From Sclerotinia nivalis (lineage: Eukaryota > Ascomycota > Leotiomycetes > Helotiales > Sclerotiniaceae): 64,000 bases of DNA. The translations under genes were made by a program, and so were the position numbers. Below, one piece after another: positions 23,187-34,876 of this stretch. Positions within the stretch are counted from its first letter, which is position 1; every line of letters starts with the position of its first letter. The stretch is from contig JAPEIS010000001.1 in the NCBI GenBank assembly GCA_029531795.1, positions 3,782,001 to 3,846,000 on the forward strand, written 5' to 3'. The notes below the pieces were generated by a model that saw only the letters and a program-made list of their open reading frames with translations, made no database searches and had not been told where the DNA came from.

Positions 23187-24165
23187 AAAAGGCTTAATTT
23201 GTTGTAGCTCTAATTGTTTTAAGCAGAAAAGATAGGGAAATAAAGAGATATTCCGATGATATTAAGCATACAATCTAGAGTCAGCTTTCTAGATACTCTC
23301 ATCTTTATCCCAAGTCTCGAAGAGATTTTCCTCGGATTCTCTGGCGTCTCTAGTGAAGAATGGAAAGTGTGTCTCGGAGAAAGAAACTGTTAGATCTTTG
23401 GCGAATTCGTTCATTAGTATGTTAAGTCTAGCGAGATCTTCAACCGACGAATCTTTTCATCATATCGCAAGCAGTTAGCCTTTTTCTTTTCTTATATCCT
23501 GCAGTTGCTGTCCTACACTTACGCTAGTCAACTTGACTCTTTTTCTACGAATTTCATCTTCATCTTCATACATAACTGGGAAAGCAGCGATTGTACTTGT
23601 CGACAGAATTCGTGGTTAGTACCCAGTAGTGTCGCAGACTGCTACCTTCGTATATGTTATCGATATCCTTTCGCCGCTGCTCTATTAGCAGGACTCTTGT
23701 TCTCTTCGTTGTATAAATTGAGGGGTAAAGCTGTGGTAGGAGATAGCGAGAACGAGATAAGGAAAAGAGTGATAGAGGAGAGTGGAGGTGAGTAGTGGGA
23801 GACTTGCATTGCTGACAGTTAGATTTGGAGTATTTCCAGCGAGAAAAAGGAGCTGTTGGATTTCATAGTTTCTCGTTGCTTAACACGCACATTAGATAAG
23901 TAGGAGAAGATAAGAGGCTTGAATGTTCATATTATCATAAAATTGCGATTCGGCACGATATGATGAGATAAACTTATCGTATGCTTAATGCAACTCTGTT
24001 CGTCCATGATCCACTTTGTCTTTCATACCAAGCCCCTCGCTACCACACATGCTTCATATTTCGTAATATGTAGTCATCATCCTCAACGGGTATTCCTAAC
24101 TCCATACAACATAATACTTAGAACCCAGCGTTTCCGTCCTCCCTGATAACCTATTCTTGTAGAAT
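23187..24165. other. Intergenic; possible small exon at 23505-23795
   Basis: Balanced composition. A 96-codon plus-strand ORF at 23505-23795 has one hydrophobic segment (YPFAAALLAGLLFSSLYKL) and a charged tail. It has no recognisable family and could be chance or a fragment, so it is not called as a gene. The rest shows no coding signal. Confidence 0.4.
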
Positions 24166-25118
24166 CTAAGCAGTAATTTGTCGTTGTAAAGTGGCGGCAT
24201 TAATCACTTGTAGTTGTTGAAAATTGACGGCAGGATTTCGATGGTTGTCGTATCTCTGTTTCAAAATGTAAATTAATATGAAGTACTAGATATAGATGGT
24301 GATATATGTATATGAAATCAAATACTTACAAGGGTTATACATAGTGTTCCCAAGATGAGCAGAACAAGAGCAACCACCAGCACCATAAATCGTGTGTTGC
24401 TTTTGCCAGCAATTGCATTAGATGCAATGGGCCCAAATAGACATACAATCGCGAGAAATGTAATGATTAATATGCTTAGTGTCATATCCGAAAAGAGGTA
24501 GGAGAATAGAATTTGTAGCATGTTGTGGGCACCCTGAAAAAGGGTTCCAAGTATGTCGTTAACGCCCTGGAGAGCGGTTCCAATGTTGACAGCCTGAAAA
24601 AGGGTTCCAATGTTGACACCCTTGAAAAGTATTTCAAATATATCGATGGCAGTTTGACAAAGGGTTTCGAAAATATGATCGAGAAAGATAAGGCCCATGA
24701 TAGTGAGGATAGTTGGAAGTAAAGGAACTACCATACGGCATAATTCTCTCAACTGTTCCGTCTGGTTGACAACGAAATTCATCAAGTTTTGGATTCGACC
24801 GAGGACCTGCTCGTTCATGATTGCACGAAGCGTTTCCTCCATTTGGATAGTAAACAAAAGAAGAATTGCGAGTATTTTAGGGAATTGCAGGTATCTGGAT
24901 GTTGAAGTGTTGTAAAGATTGAAAACACAATTCGTTGTAAGAAGGAAGCGTGTAAGAAATGTAAGGACTCGATGGAATTCCGAATCTGGGAGGCTGAAGA
25001 GTTCGCTGATAAAATTTATGAAGAAGAAGAAGAGCGTTAATCTTTTAAAATTGTAAATCAATTCTGCCGCAGCGAGAATATAGACTACTACGGTAGCCGA
25101 TTGATTTGATGTTGGCAT
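24166..25118 (-). CDS. Multi-pass membrane protein of unknown function, two exons
   Basis: Exon 1 is 25118-24330 and exon 2 is 24255-24166. The 74-nt intron has a GTAAGT donor and an AACAG acceptor. Splicing replaces a premature VSI-stop with a 29-residue Gln/Asn-containing hydrophilic tail, giving 292 residues. Hydrophobic segments lie near residues 8-24, 28-42, 80-92, 132-148 and two close together at the C-terminus (about 205-225 and 240-262). Between them is a Gly-Val-Asn/Phe-Gln repeat-like stretch (GVNIGTLFQAVNIGTALQG, then GVNDILGTLFQGAHN) that may form amphipathic helices. The first segments could be an uncleaved signal anchor. I do not recognise the family. The clean frame, intron and base composition support a real gene. 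Confidence 0.65.
24256..24329 (-). other. Spliceosomal intron of the membrane protein gene
   Basis: Minus strand GTAAGTATTTGA at the donor and TTTTGAAACAG at the acceptor, 74 nt; the frame remains open for 29 more codons after joining. Confidence 0.7.
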
Positions 25119-26384
25119 GGTGAATTGAATTTGCTTAGATAAGCAGTTGATCTGTCCTCTTTGATAATTGAATTGACTTCAATCAATGTTGAGTAGTTGA
25201 TTCGGATAATGAAGAAGTTGTTGTTGTTGAGTTGTTGATGTTGAAAAATATTTCGGACTCGACTCGGATCGTTGTGAAAGCTTTATACCTTTGTATATTG
25301 TTTAAGCGAGACCTAAAAACAAGAACCATGTGAAAAGTGGCACTAAAATCATAACTAAACAATACCAAAGTGACAGTACCTATATCCTTTCTTTTAATTC
25401 ACTTTAGTAATATCAATTATTTTTTGGTTTGTCTAGTAGTTTGTCCCGTCAACAAAAGGACTTGAATCTGATTCAAGGCTCAAAGCTGTCAGCTATCATT
25501 GCTTCACACAAACCTTTAGGAATTTACAAAAGACATAGAATATCCTGGGTCTACCAGACAAAATGCTCAGATACCTCAGTCATCCTGTACTCTGCCATTT
25601 TTTTTCCCAGAACAGATCTCTCAAACTAGCTCACTCAGAGCTTGACAGTAATATTGGGTTGGAACTATTCACTTTCATCTGAATTACCTCAATTCTACTA
25701 TCTATTACCTGATACTTTAAATCTGTTTTCTAGTATCTGCCAGGGCCAGTTGGAGGTGATTTGCAAGTAGGAAAGGCTTAGCGTTGCTTTGCCCTACACC
25801 CTACGAAACGTCATTTTAATTTGAGACATCCCTGTCTCATAAGGCTGATTTAGATTGAACCCAATTTTGTGGATCCATTGACAATTTGACGTGCATGCTC
25901 GGGAGTCGGGAGTCGGAAATCGGGACCACAATGTGGACTCCCAGCTACTCCGTGTGCTGCACTCGTACTGTAAGTGGTTTAAATCGCTCGCACGGATAAT
26001 TTTGCCCGGGAATGAAATTGTGACCCAGAGAACTTCCCTGGTAGACGGTAAAGGCTGGAGGGACCCCGCCACATTTTTACCTCATTTCGCAATTTCCCCA
26101 ACTTTCACAACGCCTCCCCATCCTTTGATTCCAATAATGTACTAGGTATGTAGAGAATCTTGAGGAAATTACTCAGATACAGGTCGGATAGCATATCTAT
26201 TTCAGACATTCTTCCACGTTTTCCCCAACATTGTGAGCTATTTTCCATGCCCCTACAATTTAAAAAACCGAAGCGACGCTAAGAAGGAGACAGAGGCCGG
26301 AAGATCGAAAGCACAAGCTTCACCATCCAAAACCTTGCACGTAATCTTGCGCTCTGCAAACAATTTAGTTCAAGAAGATCTACC
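25119..26384. other. Intergenic
   Basis: Upstream side of the minus-strand membrane protein gene; the first 200-300 bases probably include its promoter and leader. Overlapping short ORFs on both strands at 25794-26145 look like mutual shadows with no domain. No repeat recognised. Confidence 0.4.
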
Positions 26385-26543
26385 TGTCACGGGTTCACTA
26401 CCCGTTCCTAGCTAGCTAAGCGTAGTGGCATCAGGCCACTCACCTCCTCTACATAATCGTTGCTCCCCAGCAACCACCCTTTTTTCCTTGTAGAATATCA
26501 ATATATTCATTTTAGTCCTATTAGCCACCACTGCACCGTGATA
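26385..26543 (+). repeat. Solo or relic LTR of the TGTCACGGG Ty3/gypsy family
   Basis: Starts TGTCACGGGTTC and ends CCGTGATA, 159 bp. It aligns over its length with the 146-bp LTRs at 57071 and 60299 (CCCGTTC, CCTAGCTAG and the GTAGAATATCA block). Three hairpins are preserved with different sequence: ACGGGT/ACCCGT, AGTGGC/GCCACT and GTTGCT/AGCAAC. No matching TSD (CTACC left, GTATA right) and no internal element sequence next to it. Confidence 0.75.
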
Positions 26544-26795
26544 GTATATTCTACTCTTTCAAAAGACTCTGCTACCTTCGAAAGATAGTCCAGTCTTGCT
26601 CTTTTTTCAAAAATTATTTGAGATTCACGGTGCGACCGAACACTTTGCGATTTACGACGAAAACGACGACTTACGGTCGTAAATGACCTGCGATATACCT
26701 CAATACCTTGATACCTAGCCATTACGATACCTCGATACCGCGATACTACTATACCCCGATACTTCGATTCCTCGATATCTTAATTCCCCTCAAGA

Positions 26796-27968
26796 ATGAC
26801 CAACGATTTAATAATGGAGACTCCCGATACGAGCACTTCCGTTCCCACTCTTAGTCCCGCTGTGGTTACTGGTTACAATGTCACAACAACGGAAGGACTC
26901 GAGAATTATATTAAAATGGTTTTTATAGATTGGGAGCATATAGCTTATGAATTATTGGGATCTTTTAATGTTCAAAATCTGGAACCTATCGTTTATTTGT
27001 TTAATCAAGTAGATTCATCCGCTTCTGTTTATTTCTTTCATTTGATAAACACTCTTGAGGCTACTTTGATGGAGACCATCCCACCATACCTTGCCCCACC
27101 GTGGTGGCGTGGACCCAACACCAGAATTGCAATAAATAAAGAAATAGCGAAAACACAGCACAAAGAGTTTCTGAAAAACACATTAAATAGTATATTTATA
27201 TATACCGACGGTAGTGGTATCGAGAACCATATAGGTGCTGCAGCAGTATCTCCATTAACCAGAAACACAAGAAGAATCTATATGGGAGATAGCGAGACAT
27301 CGACAGTATACGCAGCTGAAGTCCAGGGCATTGTCTCGGCTCTCGAAATTGTGATCGAGGATGCCGAAAAAGGAAACAGAAGAAGGAGAGCAGTTGTCTT
27401 TACAGATAATCAAGCTGCCATCAGGACATTCCAGATGCCAACCGGCAGATCCGGCGCATATATTATCGCAAGAGCCATGTCTCTTATAGATAAAATACAA
27501 CAAGATCTTGGGCTAGAAATAGAGTTAAGATGGATACCAGCTCATATGGGCTTATGCGGAAACGAAGCAGCCGACAAAGCAGCCAAGGAAGCAGCTAAAC
27601 AGACCTTCCACACCTACAATTCGGAAATTACACAAGCAAAAACGTACCACCTGCAAACAACCCTAAAAACCTGGCTTCACAGGTGGATCAGGGCGGAATG
27701 GGCATATAACTGGGAAATGGAGTCTAGAGGACGAACTACCTACAAATACACACCAGAACCAAACAGAAGGATTCTACAACTACATTACAAATTAAAGAAA
27801 TGGCAGAGTGCTATGCTTATCCAGATGCGTACAGGAAAAATTGGATTGAGGGACTATCTTTGGAAAAGGAAAGTGCCTGACTTCAATCATCCAGGATGCG
27901 AATGCGGCTCTCATCAAAAAAAACAAACAAACAAACAAACTAAACAGAAGCTAGCTATACTTACTTGA
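26796..27968 (+). CDS. LINE-derived ORF: N-terminal segment fused to RNase H, no reverse transcriptase
   Basis: An unbroken 390-codon ORF with balanced composition. Residues 1-85 (MTNDLIMETPDTSTSVPTLS, then ...NVTTTEGLENYIKMVFIDWE) are unlike RNase H and look like the start of a LINE ORF. From about residue 88 (PPYLAPPWWRG) the usual linker before RNase H appears. The RNase H core has all four acidic residues: Asp138 (YTDGSG), Glu175 (AAEVQG), Asp204 (FTDNQA) and Asp260 (NEAADKAA). A C-terminal helix region and a CECG start of a zinc knuckle follow, cut off by a CAAA simple repeat. Endonuclease and reverse transcriptase are absent. It could be a deletion-derived non-autonomous LINE or a domesticated RNase H. 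The family differs from copies A-D. Confidence 0.75.
   Translation: MTNDLIMETPDTSTSVPTLSPAVVTGYNVTTTEGLENYIKMVFIDWEHIAYELLGSFNVQNLEPIVYLFNQVDSSASVYFFHLINTLEATLMETIPPYLAPPWWRGPNTRIAINKEIAKTQHKEFLKNTLNSIFIYTDGSGIENHIGAAAVSPLTRNTRRIYMGDSETSTVYAAEVQGIVSALEIVIEDAEKGNRRRRAVVFTDNQAAIRTFQMPTGRSGAYIIARAMSLIDKIQQDLGLEIELRWIPAHMGLCGNEAADKAAKEAAKQTFHTYNSEITQAKTYHLQTTLKTWLHRWIRAEWAYNWEMESRGRTTYKYTPEPNRRILQLHYKLKKWQSAMLIQMRTGKIGLRDYLWKRKVPDFNHPGCECGSHQKKQTNKQTKQKLAILT
27915..27940 (+). repeat. A-run followed by (CAAA)n simple repeat
   Basis: CATC followed by A8 and five CAAA units, replacing the expected rest of the zinc knuckle of the preceding ORF. It may be an internally formed retroelement tail. Confidence 0.8.
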
Positions 27969-29160
27969 GTAATAAAATACCCACTTCTCAGTGTGAAACC
28001 GAAGATTGAAAAGATTTATGCAGATAAATCGTACCATCCATAGGAATCCTACTATCTATCTATAGCAGTCAGTCCGACGATTCTACCGTGAGTGAGTGTG
28101 TGAGAGGGAAGTTAAGTTCGATTCTTTCTATCTTTATTGATTTCTTTTTCTTTGGCCCGTGTGGCTTCAAATTTGTGATTGATGTTGTGTGAATTTAGGA
28201 CACGTTTTTATTGTATTATTGATGTTGCATTCCCTTCTGGGCCCTTGAAGGAGGGGTGTTAGTACATGTTGGATGTTTGTCGGAAGGGAGAATGGAATGT
28301 TGAGGATAATGGGAGATTTAAGATTACTTCTGATAGTTTTGTTTTTTATTAAATTAGTAGATTCAAGTACGTAGAATTTCCTGCATGTTCTTCCGGTGGG
28401 GAACTAACTTCTTTGTCTAATTGCATTGCAAATCCGAGTTCGAGTTTTTAGTACCTCCACCACGCGTACAGGCGAACCAATTTCTTGGGGATGAGAAAAT
28501 TAGTGGTACGTGGGCATTTGAGCTTGAAATTGAACAGTTCATTGTGATCATGACTGACAAGGATGAGTGTGAGTGATGGTGGGATTCGAGATAAGGTGAA
28601 GTCGTTATATACCTAGTTTTGAATCGACCTAGTACGATATAGTAACCTTAGCACTAACCTAAAGGCCACATAAGATTACAATATTATGAGCTTCAATGTT
28701 CTAGGGGGTTTAGAAGTAAATTTCTTTAACGGCGAGGCTTAAATATTATAGGGGGGGGTAGAGAGTGTAATAGTGACTTCGCTATAGTAGATACAACCAT
28801 AATCGAGTGATATTATAAACGACTTCGAATTATTCTGAAAGAATGTAACTCTTATCTGGAAGCCCGAGGCTTAGGCTAAGAAGAAAAGAGAATAGAAAAC
28901 CAAACTCAAAGCATGTAGATTAATCTCTAGGCTGATTCGCGTAACGATTCATCACAGCTACCACATTACGTATACTAGTCGGCTAACTATATATCTAATC
29001 GAGCTAATGATTTTACAGGTGACCGAGAAGAAGAGGTAAAATCATTATATACTGACTGTATTATATAGTGTGCGCTGCACACGTTATTTGGAGTTTGAGA
29101 GTGAGAGTGGGAGTTGGAGCTTGAAGACAAAGGGGAGACACTTTGTACGCCATCTTTATG
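27969..29160. other. Intergenic, no gene recognised
   Basis: Mixed composition with no significant ORF. An 11-bp inverted repeat, AATGATTTTAC at 29006-29016 and its complement at 29036-29046, encloses a 19-base loop. Otherwise unremarkable. The right end is the insertion site of LINE D. Confidence 0.4.
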
Positions 29161-29173
29161 CTCTTCGTCATGT
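29161..29173 (+). repeat. Target-site duplication of LINE D, left copy
   Basis: CTCTTCGTCATGT, repeated exactly at 35129-35141. The match extends to 15 bases if the two element-end bases TG are counted. Confidence 0.9.
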
Positions 29174-29450
29174 TGATTGATTGATTGATTAAATTAACGT
29201 CTATACTGAGTCTAAGACTATCTAAGACGGCTAGAGGCTCTTACGAACCCTTAATAGATAATATAATGAAGGTAAGCTGGCTTATAAGCCTGGCTAAGTA
29301 CATGATTTAAATGATTGAGGTAAACTCAATCTTTTGAGTTGAATGGGGAAAGTGAAAACTAATCCTGAGGAATAATCCCGCCCCACAAACGCTAAAGCAT
29401 ACTATAAAAATAACAAAAGAAATAATATTTATTTAAAATTGTAGAAGGAT

Positions 29451-32400
29451 TTACACCCTTCTTTCAATTTCATCATTCGTCTCTTCCCCTGTTCCTTTTG
29501 CTCCTTCTGCTTCTCTTGTTTTTATTTCTTCTTTTTCTTCTTGTATTCGTTTGAGATATTATGATCTAGTAGCTATTCTTGTTGTATCGATGAACTCGAG
29601 GGTTTTGATTATTCCTGTTTTGGTATGAAGTAGGTATTTCATAATGAGTCTGGACGATGAGTTATTTTCTTTGAGTTTTCTTCTTGCTTTCTTATATAAA
29701 GGGCAGTTGAGTAATAAATGATCAAGAGTTTCTCTTTTTCTATATCTACATTTATCATTTGCCGAGATTCCAAAGCATTGTAAATATGATTTGAAGTATC
29801 CGTAACCAATCTTTAATTGGAAAAGGACATTAATGATATTTCTTTTGATATTCCTTGAGATACCGATTTTTGAGTTGGTTTTCCAAAGGTAAGTTTTTGC
29901 ATATGATGATGATGATTGTCGGGGGTTGTTTGTATTGAGAAGGATAATCCAATCTTCAGATTTCGTTCTTTTGATATCCATTCCTAATAAAGCAAAGCTA
30001 GTTTCGTTCGACGATGATCTTAGTCTTGTAGCTTCTTTTGCAAAAGCATCGACTAATTCGTTTCCTTCCACTGAGGTATACCCAGGGATCCAATTGAGGG
30101 AGATCTCGGCTCCTTTCCTTATGAGAGTTTCTGTAGCCTTGATTGCTCTGATTTGGCATGTTTGACCAGGAGCATCCGAAGGTGTTTTCAATCGGTAAAG
30201 TCCGGCCTGATTATCAGAGTAGATCTTGAATTTCTGGCCTGATTGAGCTATGGAACTTGCGTATTCGATTGCTCTTGTGACTCCAAGAAGTTCACCATTA
30301 TACACTAATTGATTTACACCAATATTGAATATTTCTTTATGAAGAACTTGATCGCTAACTGAAATAGCGACGATCCCGATTCCTACTCTTATCCCTTCCA
30401 AGATTGATAAAGCATCTATATATATAACGATAGTGTTTTTGCTTCTATATTTGAAAGCTAGATTGTATATGATTGCAGCATCTTCCTTGAGTAGTTTGCT
30501 GATATTGACTTTGTATAAAATATCCCTTTTCCAAAAGAGGAAATAGAAGTGATCAATTTTTTCTAAAACGAGGGAATCGTATTCTTCTCTGATTGAATTA
30601 TTGATTCTTTCGAGTTGAGTGGGTTTTGGATACTTTCTTTGTGGAGTAGAAATCGCATCCTAATTCTTTTTTTCAGCAATCAGCTTCGATATAATTTGAT
30701 TGATTGGATATGACCGGGAGATTTTTAATAATCTGAAAGCATATTGCTTTATTTCAGCATTTAATCTGACTTCTGAAAGGCAAAGGATTGTTTCTATTTT
30801 CATTGATTTGATAGATGAAGTTTTGAAGATCCCTAGAATCTTGCGAAGAATTAGGTTCTGAATTGATTGAAGAGTTTTCTTGAATTGAATTTGATCTTTT
30901 TACTAAATGATAAAACCGTAATCGATTATACTAGTTATACAAATCATATATAATTGTCTTATGGCTTTGGGACTAAATCTTTTCTCAATATTAGCTAGCC
31001 TAACTATTCGATAGAACGAAACTTTGATTTGAGTAGCTTTAATTGTAATGTATTACTTGAAGCTAAGGTTAGGATCGAACTATATATTTAATTATCTGAT
31101 TAGTATCGAAGGTTGAACAATCTCGAGATTGAATAGCTTGATCGGAATGTCTTTTGTGTATTTGGATATGGAGAAATGTATTAGTTTTGTTTTTGCTAAA
31201 TCGAATTGGATAATGTTTTTTTCATCAAGAGTATAAATGTTTGTAACTGTTTTTTCGAAAATGAGAATATTCTTTTTCTCATTGGTAGAGTGAGTAATCA
31301 AGGCTATATCATCAATATATGAAAGAAATCCAATTGAATTCGATTGAAAGAGATCTCGAATATAGATTAAGAAAAGAATTGATGATATAAGGCTTCCTTG
31401 GAGGATTCCAGTATTGATTGATTTGAACGATTCTATTTGAGCATCGAATATAAGTTTGAGTAATCTTTCTTTCAGAAATGATGAAATCCAAACTATAAGA
31501 TTAATTGGAAGATGTAACTTCTTGTAGATATCTAAAAGTCGGTTTTTGGATACATAATCGAAAGGTCTTTTAACATCCAAAAAGAAAGTTGAGGTTTTCT
31601 TTTGGATCCTTGAGTTTCTTTTGATTTCTGTAATAAATAGAAGAACTGTATCAATTACTGATTTCTTTTGTTTATCACCTATTTGAGAATAGTAAAGCAA
31701 TTTCGTCGTTTCAATTAGATAACTAAGTCTTTAAGCTAGAATTCTTTCGTTTATCTTGTCTAAACAATTGAGAAGAGTAATAACTCTGTATACTTTTGGA
31801 ATAGAATAATCTAGTTTTGAAGGTTTCTTGAATATAGCTTTTATAGCTTGTTTCCAACAAAAAGAATGATACCCGAGATTGATTAAATTGTTGAATAAAA
31901 TGAAGAAAGTTGTAAGGATTGCTTTGTAAACTTGAATGATGATTTCCTGAGTAATTCCGTTTAGACCAAGAGTCTTTCCTTTTATCTTGATTGAGCAAGC
32001 ATTAAAAAGTTCACTTTCGATGAGTTTGAGCCAATCCCATTTGTTCGATTGTTTGTACCCTTTCTATATAAATGCTAAGGTAATTAGGGGGGGAAGGAAT
32101 AAGATTGATCTGAATGCTGAACATTTTCCTTCGAATGAGCTTTCGAGCTGAGAAAAACTGGAACGGATATTCGAGATCCTTTCAGTTTGAAGATCTTTTG
32201 TGTAGGACATTGCTTTGAAAATCGTTTGAGTATTCTCCTTTTCAAGAAATTTATTTCAATGATTCTTTTTAGTTGTTTTGATAGCTTGAAAGTAATGATT
32301 TCTTGCCGATTGGTAGATCTTCTTGAATATATTGTCCTCGGGGTATTGTTTGGAGGTATCGTAAATCGATGCGAGATGTTTCCGAAGGGCTTTCAATTCA

Positions 32401-33407
32401 ATGGATCACCAAGGCTTTGCTTTCTTGGTTGTTTTGAGTTTCGGAATACTGGCTTTCGCTGATCTAATGATGATTTGAGTGAATTCTTTAGTAGCTTCGT
32501 CGAGTGTTTTTACTAATTGGCTTTGATCATTCAGAACATCAAGAGAATCGGATTCTAAAGTAGAAAGATCGAGATAATCCTTGGAGTTCAGGATTATGGA
32601 TATCGAAATTTCTGTTTTGAATATTGAAATGAATTTATCTCAATCTGTTCGCTTTGTATTGTATCTTGATAACAGGATTTGTTGTATAGAAGACGATATA
32701 CCTTTCACTTCGAATATAACCTCTAAATGATCTGATCCAAGATCAAAGAGAATTTGCCAATCAAGTATATTAAATGATATAGCTTTTGTAGCTAAAGTGA
32801 GATCTAGTATATTTGGGTTTATCATATTCGTTCGATAAAATGTACTAATACCTGGTTCATTCATAATTGTAAGGTTATAGTCTTCAAACCACTCAACTAA
32901 TTGATCAGTGTTTGAATTTTTGTTCGAAAAAGGGTCCCACTATAGATAATGGGAATTGAAATCTCCGATAAGGATAATATGATAAGAAAGAGAAATATTG
33001 AAAAGGCATCGTTCAATAGTATATCCTTTTTCTTTCGCTTGATCGGCTTCGTTGTAGATATTTAGGAGTTGGACTATATGATTTCCCTTTGAAATATCGA
33101 TAATTTGCATATCAAGGTCTTTTGGGGAATCGGAAGCTAAAGCGATTAATAGTTTGAAGCTTTTCGAGATATAAGTTAAAATACAGAGACGAAAGTTTGA
33201 AAAATGGTTTAAAAAGAATTGAGTAAAACTGGAATGTATAATCGATCTAATAGACAAATAATCTTTCTCAGGATTTGAAAGGATCTATAATTCTTGAATA
33301 AGTATCAAATCGATATTAAGTTCCAAGGCTAATTGAAGAGTACTTTTGATAGCTTGAGGATTTTTATTTAAGTTAATTTGAAGGATACGAATATCGTTAT
33401 ATAACAT
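29451..33407 (-). pseudogene. LINE D ORF2 (endonuclease, reverse transcriptase, RNase H, zinc knuckle)
   Basis: 1319 codons in one uninterrupted frame except for a handful of nonsense codons. The endonuclease covers about 33400-32640, with IGDFNSHYL and LGSDHLEVIF motifs. The reverse transcriptase covers about 31700-31090, with DVKRPFDYVSKNRLL and the catalytic FLSYIDDIAL motif (YIDD at about 31319-31308). RNase H covers about 30460-29980, with YIDA, GELLGVTRAIEYA, YSDNQAGLY and VEGNELVDAFAKEAT, so all acidic positions are present. The C-terminal knuckle NDKCRYRKRETLDHLLLNC follows. Stops include one after LILIQEL (near 33280), one at the WWDP motif (near 32940) and TGA at 32640, all reachable from Trp or Gln codons by transitions. 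Confidence 0.9.
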
Positions 33408-34876
33408 TAATTAGGTTTCTTTGTAGTTGCTTGATATATTTTATAGATTTTCGAGTTTGCTTTATGCTCTCTTTAACAATTGATACATTTAATTACAAGA
33501 TATTGATATAGTTTGCCTTTTGTTTGGTAGATTATACAGAAATGATCGATTGTAAAGTATTTGTTGCTACAAAACCCGCAAGCAAAGGGTTTTCTATAAT
33601 GTGATTCTTGATGGCCAAATCCTTGGCATTTTTGATATTGAAAGTTTGAAAAAAAAGAGTAGAATTTTTCTACTTTTATATTGATTCCTGCAATATATAA
33701 TCTTTTTCGAATAGCCAATTTAGCTTCTCTTTCAATAGCAAAAACAATAACTATTGCTTCCTCTTTTTGAATCGATTGTTTGATTATCGAAGTAAATCAA
33801 TAAAGAGTTCCTATTAAGAAAAGACCAGTATTGGAGGTCTTGATCTCATTTTTGATAAGATCTATGCTTTTAGATCCTGAGAATTCCTTTATGGGGATTT
33901 TGTGAATAATCATTTTGTGCCAGATTTGATCTTTTTGAATCCTTTCGAATTTTAAGAATTGGTTCCAAATTGATGTCTTTTCCAGAAGGAATTGAGAGGT
34001 AAATGGATCATTAGTAGTTATAATGATATTGTTATTGATGGAAATAGTAATAGCTGAGATAACGGAACCTTTGATTCCGGCTTTCATGAATGCTTCGTTC
34101 ATTTGGTTTTTCACCATAAGAGGAGAAAAGGAATCTGGATTGGGAATAAGGGGATTGATAAGGATTAAACGTTTGTTTGAACCATCTTCCTTCTTTTGTG
34201 ATTTTTCCAGAGGATTTTGTTTATTGGTTTTGCCTTTGAAAACGACATTCCATTCGTTGGCTTTTACAGCTGAAGCATAGCTAATATTGTTGAATGCAGA
34301 AGGTTTTTTCCCAATAATGAGAGAAATAGATTGATTAAAGAGATCGGCTAAGTGATTTGCTTGTGTTTCGATTTTTCTGGTGGCAATTTCGAGATGGTTG
34401 ATTTGAGAAGTAATGATATTGGAAGCCTTCGAAAGTTTCCCTTTTTCAAGGTATTCTCTGAAGATTTCGATTAGATCTAGGACCTTAGATTGTTCTTCGA
34501 AGGATTTCTCTAATGATGCTGCTAGAACTAGAAGATCTCTAGCTCCTTCAATCACTTGTTTAGCGGATGATGGCTTGATTCCGGAATTGATTGATTATCG
34601 GCGTCGTTTGTTATTAATTTTGAAGGGGATAGATTTGTCAGGGGATCGAAAGGGATCATCTGAACTGAGAATATCTAGCTGCCTTTGCGAATTGAAGGAT
34701 TGGGCTGGGATAGGACTCAAGAGATTGGATGATTTTTGTATTGTGAAAGGGTTTCTGGATAGGGGGATTGGGTCCATAATGGAGAGGCTGGATGTTGGAG
34801 AGCCTAGCATCACTATTACTCGTAGGGGAGTAGGTTCAGGAGATGATCCAAAGGATCCTTCCATCGGAGAGTCCAT
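33407..34876 (-). pseudogene. LINE D ORF1 (Gag-like, CCHC zinc knuckles)
   Basis: 490 codons from the ATG at 34876 to TAA 33409-33407. N-terminal MDSPMEGSFGSSPEPTPLRV, a central coiled-coil-like block (SLEKSFEEQSKVLDLIEIFR...ATRKIETQANHLADLF), then a C-terminal Cys/His region (CQGFGHQESHYRKPFACGFC, about 33650-33600) with some Cys read as Tyr. Three nonsense codons (near 34593, 33800 and 33473) are CAA-to-TAA or TGG-to-TGA type. The stop overlaps the ORF2 start as TAATG. Confidence 0.88.

Noticed and set aside
23505..23795. 96-codon ORF as a small membrane protein gene
   Set aside because: A single hydrophobic stretch and no other support.
25794..26145. Overlapping ORFs on both strands
   Set aside because: They shadow each other and neither resembles a protein family.
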